Source: Christensenellaceae bacterium
Lineage (GTDB): Bacteria > Bacillota > Clostridia > Christensenellales > Christensenellaceae
Length of the DNA stretch: 64,000 nucleotides
Reading direction: 5' to 3'
Assembly (NCBI GenBank): GCA_022846035.1
Contig: AP025580.1
Location: 1,860,001-1,924,000, forward strand
The notes under the pieces are model-generated. The model had not been told where the DNA came from and ran no database searches. It was given only the letters and a program-made list of their open reading frames with translations. The position numbers were made by a program, and so were the translations under genes. Shown piece after piece: positions 18,801 through 25,389 of the stretch; the stretch's first letter is position 1, and every line of letters starts with the position of its first letter.

Positions 18801-20107
18801 AAGTTATCCTCCGAGGATTTGATAACCTCAATATCTCCACGCTTGAGCGTGTTGTTGAAATTTACCGTTGCGACCTGTCCTGCGACAACGGTAACTCGGC
18901 GTGTTTCCTGCGGCTCATAGCGGTCGTATTCCTGCTCGGTTACGGTATATACCCCCGGCATTAGGTTATCCACCTGAATCTGACCGCCGTTTTCTGTTTT
19001 AACGGTTTTATCAATGCCGTTGCCCTGAATACGGAAGGAGATACCGTCCACCTTTCCGTCCTCGCTGGTTTTCACAATCTTCGCCGAGCCGTAGGATACC
19101 TTCAGCTTGACAAATCCCTTGACCGGATCGTTGACAGTCTGTGCATAGGTTACGGTATCCTGCACACCGCCGTTCGGTCCATAGATACCGTCTGTCCAAG
19201 TGATAACGCCTTTTCTCTGCGCCGTTTTCTCTGCGGTAATCGTCAGCCCGTCGCTCGGCGCTTTTTCGGCAGTAATCGTCAGCTTGTTTCCGCTTACGGA
19301 GAACTGAACGCCCGAATCATTGGACGAAAACTTATATCCCGAAAGGACATTGTTGCTGTCCGTCAGCGTAACCGTGTACTTAGAGCCATCCCATTCAAGC
19401 TCGATTTCCTGTGCGCTTCCCGGCGTTTTGGAAAGGAAGCTCGGCAGCTTGGAGTGCTTCTGCACACTTGCCGCCATTGAGTTGTAGTAGCTCATAATCT
19501 TGTCATAAAGCGGGTGACTGCGGCTGATCTGATCCAAAACAGCGTCCTTGCCGCCTGTGCTGACCTTGTTAAAGTTCTCATCACGCTCGCCGATGACGGT
19601 TTCCCAAATGAGAAGCTGTGTAGCGACTGCGTGAGCCAGCTTATCGCCGCCCTCGTTCTGAGAACGCCACGAGGTTGAGATTGTTCCCGTGTAGCCGTAC
19701 TGGAAGATACGACCGATGAACAGCTTAATATCGTCAGGAGAAATGGTGCTGTTATAGGACGAAGGGTAGTTGTCCCAAAAATCCTCGCCCTTTTTGGTAA
19801 AGCTGTCTCCGGTTTGCTGCGGGACGCCGATCTCAATACAGTAGCAGATATTTCCGTTGTACGATCCCATCGCACGGACGGTTGTAAAACGGGAATTGCC
19901 TGTTTTCCAGCCGTTCATAAAGGTAAGGCTGCCGTGTCCCCATTCAGCGTTGTAATTCGAGTCCCCGTCACGGGGATATGAGATAAGGTACACATCGTCC
20001 GTTTCCTCTGCGGCATAGGCAGTCGTACCAATCCCTACAAGGGAAGTCACGCACATCAGCGCCGCAAGAAACAGCGACATAATGCGCTTTGGTTTCTTAA
20101 TTTTCAT
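15848..20107 (-). CDS. Giant cell-wall adhesin, thioester domain plus ten CnaB repeats
   Basis: A 1419-residue secreted surface protein. A signal peptide (KRIMSLFLAALMCVTSL, cleavage near AYA) is followed by a thioester domain with CIE at Cys90 and the partner Gln164 (ATQLLIWE). About ten SpaA/CnaB-type repeats follow, each ending in an E-box such as YTIEEV, WTIKEL, FSIVEV, YEVKEV, WYIREI or YFVKET. The fourth has Gln in place of the Glu (YTVHQV) and may lack its isopeptide bond. The C-terminus is TPKTG, a hydrophobic helix and a KRKKKK tail, a sortase signal. It probably mediates host or mating-pair contact through a covalent thioester bond. Confidence 0.9.
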   Translation of the reverse strand: MKIKKPKRIMSLFLAALMCVTSLVGIGTTAYAAEETDDVYLISYPRDGDSNYNAEWGHGSLTFMNGWKTGNSRFTTVRAMGSYNGNICYCIEIGVPQQTGDSFTKKGEDFWDNYPSSYNSTISPDDIKLFIGRIFQYGYTGTISTSWRSQNEGGDKLAHAVATQLLIWETVIGERDENFNKVSTGGKDAVLDQISRSHPLYDKIMSYYNSMAASVQKHSKLPSFLSKTPGSAQEIELEWDGSKYTVTLTDSNNVLSGYKFSSNDSGVQFSVSGNKLTITAEKAPSDGLTITAEKTAQRKGVITWTDGIYGPNGGVQDTVTYAQTVNDPVKGFVKLKVSYGSAKIVKTSEDGKVDGISFRIQGNGIDKTVKTENGGQIQVDNLMPGVYTVTEQEYDRYEPQETRRVTVVAGQVATVNFNNTLKRGDIEVIKSSEDNFNEGVTFHLYGTSLSGIAVDEYAVTDKNGVATFEDVLISGTAPYTIEEVDTAIRYVIPEDQTAPVKWNEVTTRNFTNILKKFTVTVTKSDAETGTAQGNASLAGAKYGIFKGEQLIDEYYTDENGQFTTKEYVCGADWTIKELEPSEGYLLDPTVHKVGAEPELYTIEHNQTANDVNEQVVKGNIAIIKHTDDGETQIETPEEGAVFEVYLKSAGSFANAKESERDTLICDENGFAQTKDMPYGTYTVHQVSGWEGRELMDDFDVFIAKDAQTYRYLINNSNFESYIQVVKVDAETGKTIPYAGAGFQIYDPSGNLVTMQFTYPTPTTVDTFYTDSNGSLVTPEKLPYGQGFSIVEVQSPYGYVLDSTPVYFDVAEENSSEESGVTVIKVEKTNMPQKGTISIEKTGEVFFGVSVSGGTDENGQELPVLYQPVYETQGLPDTVYEIRAAENVVTPDGTLRYSKGELVDTVTTDESGFAKSKELYLGKYEVKEVKAGYGMVLSDEVHTVELIYAGQDVAVTETATSFVNERQKVEVSLEKALETNELFGIGNNGEIKNISFGLFADEELVSASGTSIPKDGLLEIITLDENGRATVGTDLPLGSYYVKELATDEHYQLSGEKYPVVFEYAGQEAATVVIAVNDGEPMENKLIYGSVSGKKVDENGEGLGGALIGLFKSDDVEFTEENALMTAVSGEDGSFSFENVPYGNWYIREIEQPTGFVLDETVYDVNISENEQIVEIEIVNKLVRGNIALTKVDAEYTDTKLTGAVFEVYKDSNDNGELDSEDELIGTLTEKEVGQYEMKDLLYGRYFVKETKAPEGFTPDEGVYEVFIDTDGKTYQVENTEGKGFANEPMRGNLKIVKTSTDGKVEGFAFRITGANGYDVTLETDENGEIFLEGLRIGEYQISEVSNSASAMYILPADKEATVKTGSTTVVEMHNELRDTPKTGDNSKLGLWLALAGVSAAGIAACGILGFKRKKKKEDN

Positions 20108-20127
20108 CTGAAATCCTCCTTGAAAAT

Positions 20128-20156
20128 GAAAAAACGCACCGTTTTTTTCGGTGCGT
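20128..20156 (-). terminator. Terminator immediately upstream of the adhesin ribosome site
   Basis: ACGCACCG (20134-20141) pairs with CGGTGCGT (20149-20156), and on the minus strand TTTTTT follows. It lies after the lipoprotein gene and only about 20 bases before the adhesin start, leaving no room for a separate adhesin promoter downstream of it. Confidence 0.75.
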
Positions 20157-20177
20157 CCTCAAAATGGAATATTAAAT

Positions 20178-20822
20178 TTAAGCATAGCCGATATAAATGT
20201 CATAGATTCCGTCAGAGACTTCCTCCGCCCAAATCCATACGGCTGTGATTTCTTCATCAGCCTTGTACCGATCCAAGCGGCTGTGAATATCCCTTGCAAG
20301 ATATTTACAGTGCGCTCCGGCACGGATCGGATTATCCCAACAATAAATTGCCTCGCTGTCTAACAGAAGCCCCACGCTCTGAGCGTAACCTTTTGCAAAG
20401 GAAATCCAGTAGTCAATGTCAAAGTCAGTTTCGGTTTCGCTCGTCGTTTCTTCCGTTTCAGGCGGCGCAGGCGTTTCGCTTTCCTTTGGAATATCCGGCT
20501 GTGGTGTGGATACGGAATGTTCGGTCTTGTCCGCTTTATCGGATTGTTCGGCGGGCTGTGCCGCCTGCCCGGTTTCAGAAACAGTCTGAGGCTGTTCGGA
20601 GCTGACCGTATCCGTTTCCGTCGTTACTTCCTGCACGGCTTCAGGCGTTGTTTCAACCTCCTTGCTTTCCTTTCCCGCAGGCGTTTCGGATTCGGGAGCG
20701 CTTTGATTACTCTCCGAAAAAGAAAACGGCTGCGGCTCATCTTGATTCGGCGGGGCATTGTTGCAGCCTGCAAGCACAATCAGCATAAAAGCCGCTAAAA
20801 CAGGAATTGCTTTTAATTTCAT
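20178..20822 (-). CDS. Lipoprotein with Glu/Pro/Thr-rich linker, ICE-conserved C-terminus
   Basis: A 214-residue lipoprotein. I start at ATG 20822 (GGAG ribosome site) because it gives a clean lipoprotein signal, MKLKAIPVLAAFMLIVLAGC, with Cys20 as the lipid anchor. Residues 22-130 are a low-complexity linker rich in Glu, Thr, Pro and Ser. A folded C-terminal part (DYWISFAKGYAQSVGL, CKYLARDIHSRLDRY, VWIWAEEV) ends the protein. I do not recognise the domain. It lies between parB and the adhesin and probably sits on the outer membrane face, perhaps assisting mating or adhesin display. Confidence 0.7.
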   Translation of the reverse strand: MKLKAIPVLAAFMLIVLAGCNNAPPNQDEPQPFSFSESNQSAPESETPAGKESKEVETTPEAVQEVTTETDTVSSEQPQTVSETGQAAQPAEQSDKADKTEHSVSTPQPDIPKESETPAPPETEETTSETETDFDIDYWISFAKGYAQSVGLLLDSEAIYCWDNPIRAGAHCKYLARDIHSRLDRYKADEEITAVWIWAEEVSDGIYDIYIGYA

Positions 20823-20951
20823 CTGCGCTTCACTCCTTTGCTTTTCTGCCGCTATTGTAAAGCGAAACAGCGCCTTAGACAAAGGTGCGAAACAAAGGGT
20901 AATCTTAAATCATAAGGCATACCTCCTGTACTTTGGAATGGTGCGTTTCTT

Positions 20952-20998
20952 GAGATAGATTGAGTTAGATGAGATAGCTGTAATCAGGAGAGATAGAT
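20952..20998. repeat. Four GAGATAGAT-like direct repeats beside parB
   Basis: GAGATAGAT occurs at 20952-20960 and 20990-20998, with variants GAGTTAGAT at 20962 and GAGATAGCT at 20971. Copies are spaced 10, 9 and 19 bases apart in an otherwise empty interval between parB and the lipoprotein gene. They could be iterons, a centromere-like ParB site or operator copies. Confidence 0.4.
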
Positions 20999-21072
20999 TT
21001 ATTCTTTCGGATAGTCAGGTAGTTTCAGGGGTTGGAGTGTGAGGAAGGGGAAGAAGAAAAACACACTCCGCC

Positions 21073-22026
21073 TTACCTGCTGTCACGCTCAGCACGGTTT
21101 CGCAAAAACCTGTTGTAATGCTCCAGCGCCTTGCAGACATACTCCTCCGTTTGGTTAATGGGGATATTTTTCGGGATCAGGCTTCGCACCCTGTCCCCAC
21201 GCAAAACAATCTTCTCACGCTGATTCGGCTTTTCCTCGCTCATAATCGCAGAAATAGCTTCGGTTGTCAGCTTGCCTTCTTCAAAAAACTTCCGCATACG
21301 GATTGCCTGATCGTGGGACGGGGTACAGTCGTTTAAGTCGATTTCGTCTACCAAATCCCTTTGGCAGTCCTCGTTCAGATAGGACAGCTCAACGGCAGGG
21401 CGCATTTTGATTCTGCCCTCGTCCACAAATTCAAGCAGCTCAGGCACAAGGTTTGTAAGGCGGATATATTTTCTGATTTGTTCGTGACTTTCTCCGCTTT
21501 CTGCGGCGAGAATTTCACGACTTTTTTTACCTTGTAAATGGGGCAACACTGTTGCACCATTTTCTTTTCTCGGTCTGCCTGCCTGTCTTTTCATAGCGTC
21601 AAGCCGCATTTTATATGCGTGGGCTTTCTCCGAGGGAAGTATCTGCGACCGTTGGAAGTTGCTTTCGACCATTAAAATTGTCGCTTCATCACGGTCGAGG
21701 TCTACCACCTCACATCTGAGCGTTTCAAATCCGGCAAGCTCGCAAGCCTTTTTTCGCCTGTGTCCTGAGACAAGCTCGTATCTGCCGTCCTCCTTCTGCC
21801 TTACGGTAGCGGGAGTAATCACGCCACGCTCTTTGATACTTTCCACAAGCTGAAACATATCCTCATCTTCCCGCACCTGAAACGGGTGGTCGGGGAAATC
21901 GTCGATTTCCTCAAGCGGAATATCCCTGATTTTTGACAGCTTCGCTTCGTTCCTTTCCTCCTGAGATGAGAACAATTCATCGAGCGTGTTCGTGGGCAGC
22001 GTGAAGTCGCTCTTTCTGCCTGCCAT
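21073..22026 (-). CDS. parB: ParB/Spo0J-type partition protein
   Basis: A 317-residue centromere-binding protein. The N-terminal ParB/sulfiredoxin-like domain (residues ~40-130) has IPLEEIDDFPDHPFQVRED, GVITPATVR, VSGHRRKKACELAG and a DEATILMVESNFQRSQILPSEKA box. A helix-turn-helix region follows (KKSREILAAESGESHEQIRKYIRL). It acts with ParA on a parS-like site to stabilise the element, probably in its excised circular form. The start overlaps the end of parA by about 50 bp, so the two are cotranslated. The extra C-terminal ~80 residues are family-variable. Confidence 0.92.
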   Translation of the reverse strand: MAGRKSDFTLPTNTLDELFSSQEERNEAKLSKIRDIPLEEIDDFPDHPFQVREDEDMFQLVESIKERGVITPATVRQKEDGRYELVSGHRRKKACELAGFETLRCEVVDLDRDEATILMVESNFQRSQILPSEKAHAYKMRLDAMKRQAGRPRKENGATVLPHLQGKKSREILAAESGESHEQIRKYIRLTNLVPELLEFVDEGRIKMRPAVELSYLNEDCQRDLVDEIDLNDCTPSHDQAIRMRKFFEEGKLTTEAISAIMSEEKPNQREKIVLRGDRVRSLIPKNIPINQTEEYVCKALEHYNRFLRNRAERDSR

Positions 22027-22807
22027 CGGCTAACACCTCCTTTGTGAAATTGGCGTAAGCCTTAGACACCGGACTGTTCGGCTCATAGGCGTAGATACTT
22101 GTGCCTTTAGAAGATACCTCTGCGGCTTTTACGGCTGCCGGAATCATTGATCTATATATCCTGATATGGCTGCCGAAATTCTCCCTGAGCGCTTCCACTG
22201 TGCTTTTCGCAAGATTTGTCCTTCCGTCCACAAGCGTCAGCAGAATACCGTCGATTTTCAAATCGGTGTTTGTATGTTTCCTCACTTTCGCAATCGTCCC
22301 CAAAAGCTGCGTCATTCCCTTAGCGGGAAGATACTGCGCCTGAACGGGGATAATCACGCTGTCCGCCGCCGTTAGAGCGTTGAAGGTAATCATACCCAAG
22401 CTCGGCATACAGTCAATAAGGACATAATCGTACTTGTCTTTTACAAGGCTCAGATAGTCCTTCAGGACACGCTCACGGCTCATCGCCGTTACAAGCGTCA
22501 TTTCCAATGAAGATAGGCTGAGATTGGACGGTACAAGGTCTACTTTTTCTTTATGTTGCAGAATACCGTCAAAGGGATTTTGCTCCTGCTCTGATATGAT
22601 CGTCTGTAATTTCTCTGTCAGCGTTACGGAAAGGATGTCGGTATCCCTCCAGCCGAGGCAGGTCGTTAAATCGCCCTGCGGATCAGCGTCAACCAGAAGC
22701 ACCTTTTTCCCTTGCATAGCAAGTCCGACGCCCAAATTGACCGTAGTCGTGGTCTTGCCCACACCGCCTTTTTGATTGCATACCGCAATCGTTTTGCAGT
22801 TTGACAT
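21977..22807 (-). CDS. parA: ParA/Soj-type partition ATPase
   Basis: A 276-residue deviant Walker-type ATPase. The P-loop KGGVGKTT is at residues ~13-20, LVDADPQGDLTTCLG follows, and VLIDCMPSLGMITFNAL is the Walker B/switch region. It is a full-length member without the N-terminal HTH of plasmid P1-type ParA. It drives ATP-dependent segregation with ParB. The start is set by GGAGG a few bases upstream of ATG 22807. A 645-bp structured leader precedes it, which suggests post-transcriptional or antitermination control. Confidence 0.93.
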   Translation of the reverse strand: MSNCKTIAVCNQKGGVGKTTTTVNLGVGLAMQGKKVLLVDADPQGDLTTCLGWRDTDILSVTLTEKLQTIISEQEQNPFDGILQHKEKVDLVPSNLSLSSLEMTLVTAMSRERVLKDYLSLVKDKYDYVLIDCMPSLGMITFNALTAADSVIIPVQAQYLPAKGMTQLLGTIAKVRKHTNTDLKIDGILLTLVDGRTNLAKSTVEALRENFGSHIRIYRSMIPAAVKAAEVSSKGTSIYAYEPNSPVSKAYANFTKEVLADGRQKERLHAAHEHAR

Positions 22808-22935
22808 CTCCGGCTTTACCTCCTTTCATAGATTTCACAGCCTGCCTCAATAAGAGACGGCTATGTAAAGACCGCAGTATTTGTTCTCAACGCCCCCTGC
22901 GGAAAGCGATTCACTTTGTACGGGAAGCGCTAAGG

Positions 22936-23028
22936 TTACAGTTTGCGAAACCGTATCATAGGAATCTCACCTCTGCCGGGTACTCCGCCAGCTCCGTAGA
23001 GAAGTATCATTATCATTCTGACTGTCAT
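22936..23028 (-). CDS. Possible 30-residue leader ORF
   Basis: A 31-codon open frame in the parA leader. The product starts MTVRMIMILLYGAGG and ends IRFRKL, with a hydrophobic front and basic tail. There is no clear Shine-Dalgarno, so translation is uncertain. It follows the two shorter leader ORFs and precedes parA. Confidence 0.3.
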   Translation of the reverse strand: MTVRMIMILLYGAGGVPGRGEIPMIRFRKL

Positions 23029-23053
23029 CGCCGTTTCAGTAGCAAGCTGAATT

Positions 23054-23092
23054 TCAGGTCGGGGATTCTCGCTGCGTCGTCGCAAGTTTCAT
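23054..23092 (-). CDS. Possible 12-residue leader peptide 2
   Basis: The ATG overlaps the stop of leader peptide 1 (ATATGA). The product would be MKLATTQRESPT. It could only be translated by coupling, since it has no ribosome site of its own. Confidence 0.3.
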   Translation of the reverse strand: MKLATTQRESPT

Positions 23093-23130
23093 ATCGCTCG
23101 TTTCCGTGTAAACACGAAAAGCTCACTCAT
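23089..23130 (-). CDS. Possible 13-residue leader peptide 1
   Basis: A 13-codon ORF (MSELFVFTRKRAI) lies behind AAAAGGAGGAG with 7-8 bases spacing, the best ribosome site in the region. It directly follows the CCCGAAAAGTC hairpin. A strong site driving such a short peptide suggests a regulatory leader rather than a functional protein. Confidence 0.45.
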   Translation of the reverse strand: MSELFVFTRKRAI

Positions 23131-23394
23131 TACACTGCTCCTCCTTTTCCCAAAAAGTCTAACGACTTTTCGGGAACCCTAAGAGGCAACGGTCACGGCG
23201 TACCCACCTTCGGGCTATTCATCAGAACTAATGTCCTTAGCGCCTGTATATTCAATTTTCAAGGTACTGTGAAGGGGGAAATCCCTTGCGGAGAAATAAC
23301 CCCTTCACTTATTTGGAATTGGAGTGCCAAAACGCAACCTGTTTTGACCAAAAAAAATGAAAAAAATTTTTTTGACCTTGAAAATTGCTATGAA

Positions 23395-23438
23395 AACGAA
23401 AAAAAGCCGCCTGCTTCTCCGTAGAGAAACAAGCGGCT
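23395..23438 (-). terminator. Intrinsic terminator after the small YHI protein
   Basis: The minus strand has AGCCGC...GCGGCT enclosing a second TTCTC/GAGAA stem, followed by TTTTTT. Its outer arms resemble those of the cargo hairpins at 1189 and 2523. Confidence 0.75.
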
Positions 23439-23452
23439 GCGCTGCGTATTAT

Positions 23453-23632
23453 TTAATTGTAGTGAACGGTTATTTTTTTCTTCCTTGCCTTCGTTATTTT
23501 AATGAGGACATCATTTACTGCGTCCGTATATCTGCCTTGTGCTGTAAGACTGTTCTTGAGTTCAATAAGAGATTGGATCACTGCAAAGCGTTCCTGTTCG
23601 CTTAAATAGATATGGTACTTATCGTTCTTCAT
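23453..23632 (-). CDS. Small conserved ICE protein (YHIYLSEQE type)
   Basis: A 59-residue protein starting at ATG 23632 behind AAAGGAGG. It is visibly homologous to the protein at 49653-49859 of the right ICE: both have Y-H-I, a VI-x-SL/AL helix, a TDxVxDxLIK segment and an AxKKKxxV end. The family function is unknown. Its duplication, one copy beside parA and one beside virD4, helps assign the two halves of the window to separate elements. A terminator follows. Confidence 0.7.
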   Translation of the reverse strand: MKNDKYHIYLSEQERFAVIQSLIELKNSLTAQGRYTDAVNDVLIKITKARKKKITVHYN

Positions 23633-23645
23633 TGGGCAGCCTCCT

Positions 23646-25046
23646 TTATTTTCTCTGTTCTTTTCTCCACTCGAAAAACCTCTGCCGGATAAACGCTGTA
23701 TCTTCATCTTCATTCGAGGTTATGAAAATATGTAAGCTGCGAAACGCCTTTTTGATTTTCATAGCGAAGTCGATTTCGCTGCTTTCTAATGTATATGGGA
23801 TTTTAATCAGTTTGATCTCCCGTTTCCTGCAAAGGTATGCTTTCAAGGTTTCTACATTCTCTGTCTGACTAACCGTTTCAATCACTGCTTTTTCTTCAGG
23901 CAAATACATTTCAAGCGGTATGCCGATAATCTTATCCGTATCCGTCTGTACCTTTATGCGCTTCTTCGCTGCATAATACATAACAGCCAGCTTCGGAAAA
24001 ACCGTCAGATAGTCTTTTTCGCACACCTTACAACCTTTTCCTTCAATCGTTCTTTCTGAAACTTTTGCTTTCCAAGAATGTCCAAGTGAACATTTCCACC
24101 ACACGCTCTGCATTGAGTGCCTTGATATTTTGTTTGGGGAAATATCTTTGTTCTTTTCGTAGTCCCATTCCGAAAGAAGATGTGCGTCCGTCGTTGCTAA
24201 ATCATTATACCCTTCCATAACCGCCCGATCCGCACAAACAGGGCATACCGTTCCTTTTACACGAGAATAGACAACAGACTGCCACTCATACCCGCACTCT
24301 CTACACTTCCACCAGACATTTCTGTGGGACTTTTCGTTTATCATATCAGGCGTAAGGGGCAGATTCCGATCCGACCATTCCTGTGCAAGCTGAGGGTGTG
24401 TCGTAGCGAAATCATTAAATCCTTTCAGCAGAAGTTGACCGCTGCAATAAGGGCACCCGCTTCCGCCTGAACGAGTGGAAATGAGGGTGTTCCATTCGTG
24501 ACCTTTGCTGCACCGCCACCACACTTTCCGATTTGCAAAAACTGTAACCATATCAGGCTTTAGCGGATAATTTCTTTCAGACCATTCAGAAGCGATTTCA
24601 GGGCGCTGTGAGGCAAGATCATTAAATCCAACTAAAATTTTATTATGAGAGCAATACGGGCAGCCTGTGCCGCTTATAGCCCTGCTTTTAACCGTTGCCG
24701 TCCATTCGTGACCATATTTATCTTGCCAAATCACTTTCTTATGAGAGCCTATTGTTACCATTGTCGGTTTTAGCGGATCGTTCTTACTCGACCATTCATC
24801 AGCCAGCTCCGGCTTCAGCGTTGCCAAATCATTGATACCCACTATCACTCTTGCACCTGAGCAGATTGGACAGTTTTCGCCGTTTGAACGAGCCTTAACA
24901 CTCGTCTGCCATCTGTGACCGCAAGCGCCTTTCCACCAAACTACTTTGTTTGAGCCATATGTAATCTTGTCAGGTGTAAGCGGAAGATTTTTATCCGACC
25001 ACTCTGAAATAAGCTCAGGATGTACCTCTGATAAAAGATTGCTCAT
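23646..25046 (-). CDS. Five-repeat zinc-ribbon protein with degenerate nuclease-like tail (copy 1)
   Basis: 466 residues. Residues ~1-345 are five tandem repeats of ~69 residues of the probable zinc-ribbon (PF14311/DUF4379) type. Each has a P-E/H-L-x-x-EWS start, L-x-P-D-x-x-T, a VWWKC-x-x-GHxW motif and a CPxCS knuckle. The tail (~residues 350-466) has IPLEMYLPEEKAVIETVS and LKAYLCRKREIKLIKIPY. This resembles the strand-helix pattern of Vsr-like endonucleases, but the usual acidic active-site residue is not in place. I infer a nucleic-acid-binding protein, possibly an inactive nuclease. Ribosome site GAGGAGGGG. The IS110 element lies directly upstream. Confidence 0.75.
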   Translation of the reverse strand: MSNLLSEVHPELISEWSDKNLPLTPDKITYGSNKVVWWKGACGHRWQTSVKARSNGENCPICSGARVIVGINDLATLKPELADEWSSKNDPLKPTMVTIGSHKKVIWQDKYGHEWTATVKSRAISGTGCPYCSHNKILVGFNDLASQRPEIASEWSERNYPLKPDMVTVFANRKVWWRCSKGHEWNTLISTRSGGSGCPYCSGQLLLKGFNDFATTHPQLAQEWSDRNLPLTPDMINEKSHRNVWWKCRECGYEWQSVVYSRVKGTVCPVCADRAVMEGYNDLATTDAHLLSEWDYEKNKDISPNKISRHSMQSVWWKCSLGHSWKAKVSERTIEGKGCKVCEKDYLTVFPKLAVMYYAAKKRIKVQTDTDKIIGIPLEMYLPEEKAVIETVSQTENVETLKAYLCRKREIKLIKIPYTLESSEIDFAMKIKKAFRSLHIFITSNEDEDTAFIRQRFFEWRKEQRK

Positions 25047-25089
25047 ATCAAATCCCCTCCTCGTATAATAAGTTTCAAAGTTAATAGTT

Positions 25090-25380
25090 TCAGGTATCAG
25101 CAGGCTTAGAGATGCCCGTGATACAATAGCTGTAGGACAGCAGGGTCAAGTTCTATCACCTCCAGTTGAGCCGCAAGGCTGCTTCAAAGGAAGTCCGTTC
25201 CCCTGTTCCGGAAGTCAGCTGCAAACTCATTGGCTGTTTGCCAGAGGTAAGACCGCCCTTTCAGCAGTGAGGGATATCGCATTGGTCTTCTCTGGAATGA
25301 TTCTGATACGCGAGGTTGCGGATGCTCCGGTTATCATGGGTATCTCAAAGCCTGCTGGCCTGAAATCTCCATGCGGGGAG
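25090..25380 (+). ncRNA. Candidate IS110 bridge RNA region
   Basis: This is the non-coding stretch between the presumed left end and the transposase start. Members of the IS110 group are known to transcribe a bridge RNA here that pairs with donor and target DNA. The length fits. The hairpin loops were not resolved by eye. Confidence 0.35.
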
Positions 25381-25389
25381 GTGAAAATT

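Larger units (their letters stand above)
22808..23452. other. Structured leader region upstream of parA
   Basis: There are 645 bp without a normal gene. On the minus strand they contain, in order: an inverted repeat GTGAAGGGG/CCCCTTCAC (23269-23308), a GTACCTTGAAAATTGAATA segment, an 11-bp hairpin CCCGAAAAGTC/GACTTTTTGGG (23149-23174), a very strong ribosome site (AAAAGGAGGAG) and three mini-ORFs. The long plus-strand open frame across it has no ribosome site and is not credible. It could be an attenuator, a replication origin or both. Confidence 0.5.

Noticed and set aside
23240-23275. TACCTTGAAAATTGAATA segment resembling rRNA-operon leader sequence
   Set aside because: Too short to support an rRNA gene, and no adjacent rRNA or tRNA sequence was found.
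22801-23424. 207-codon plus-strand frame across the parA leader
   Set aside because: No ribosome site, no recognisable domain, and it runs through hairpins and the minus-strand parA control region.
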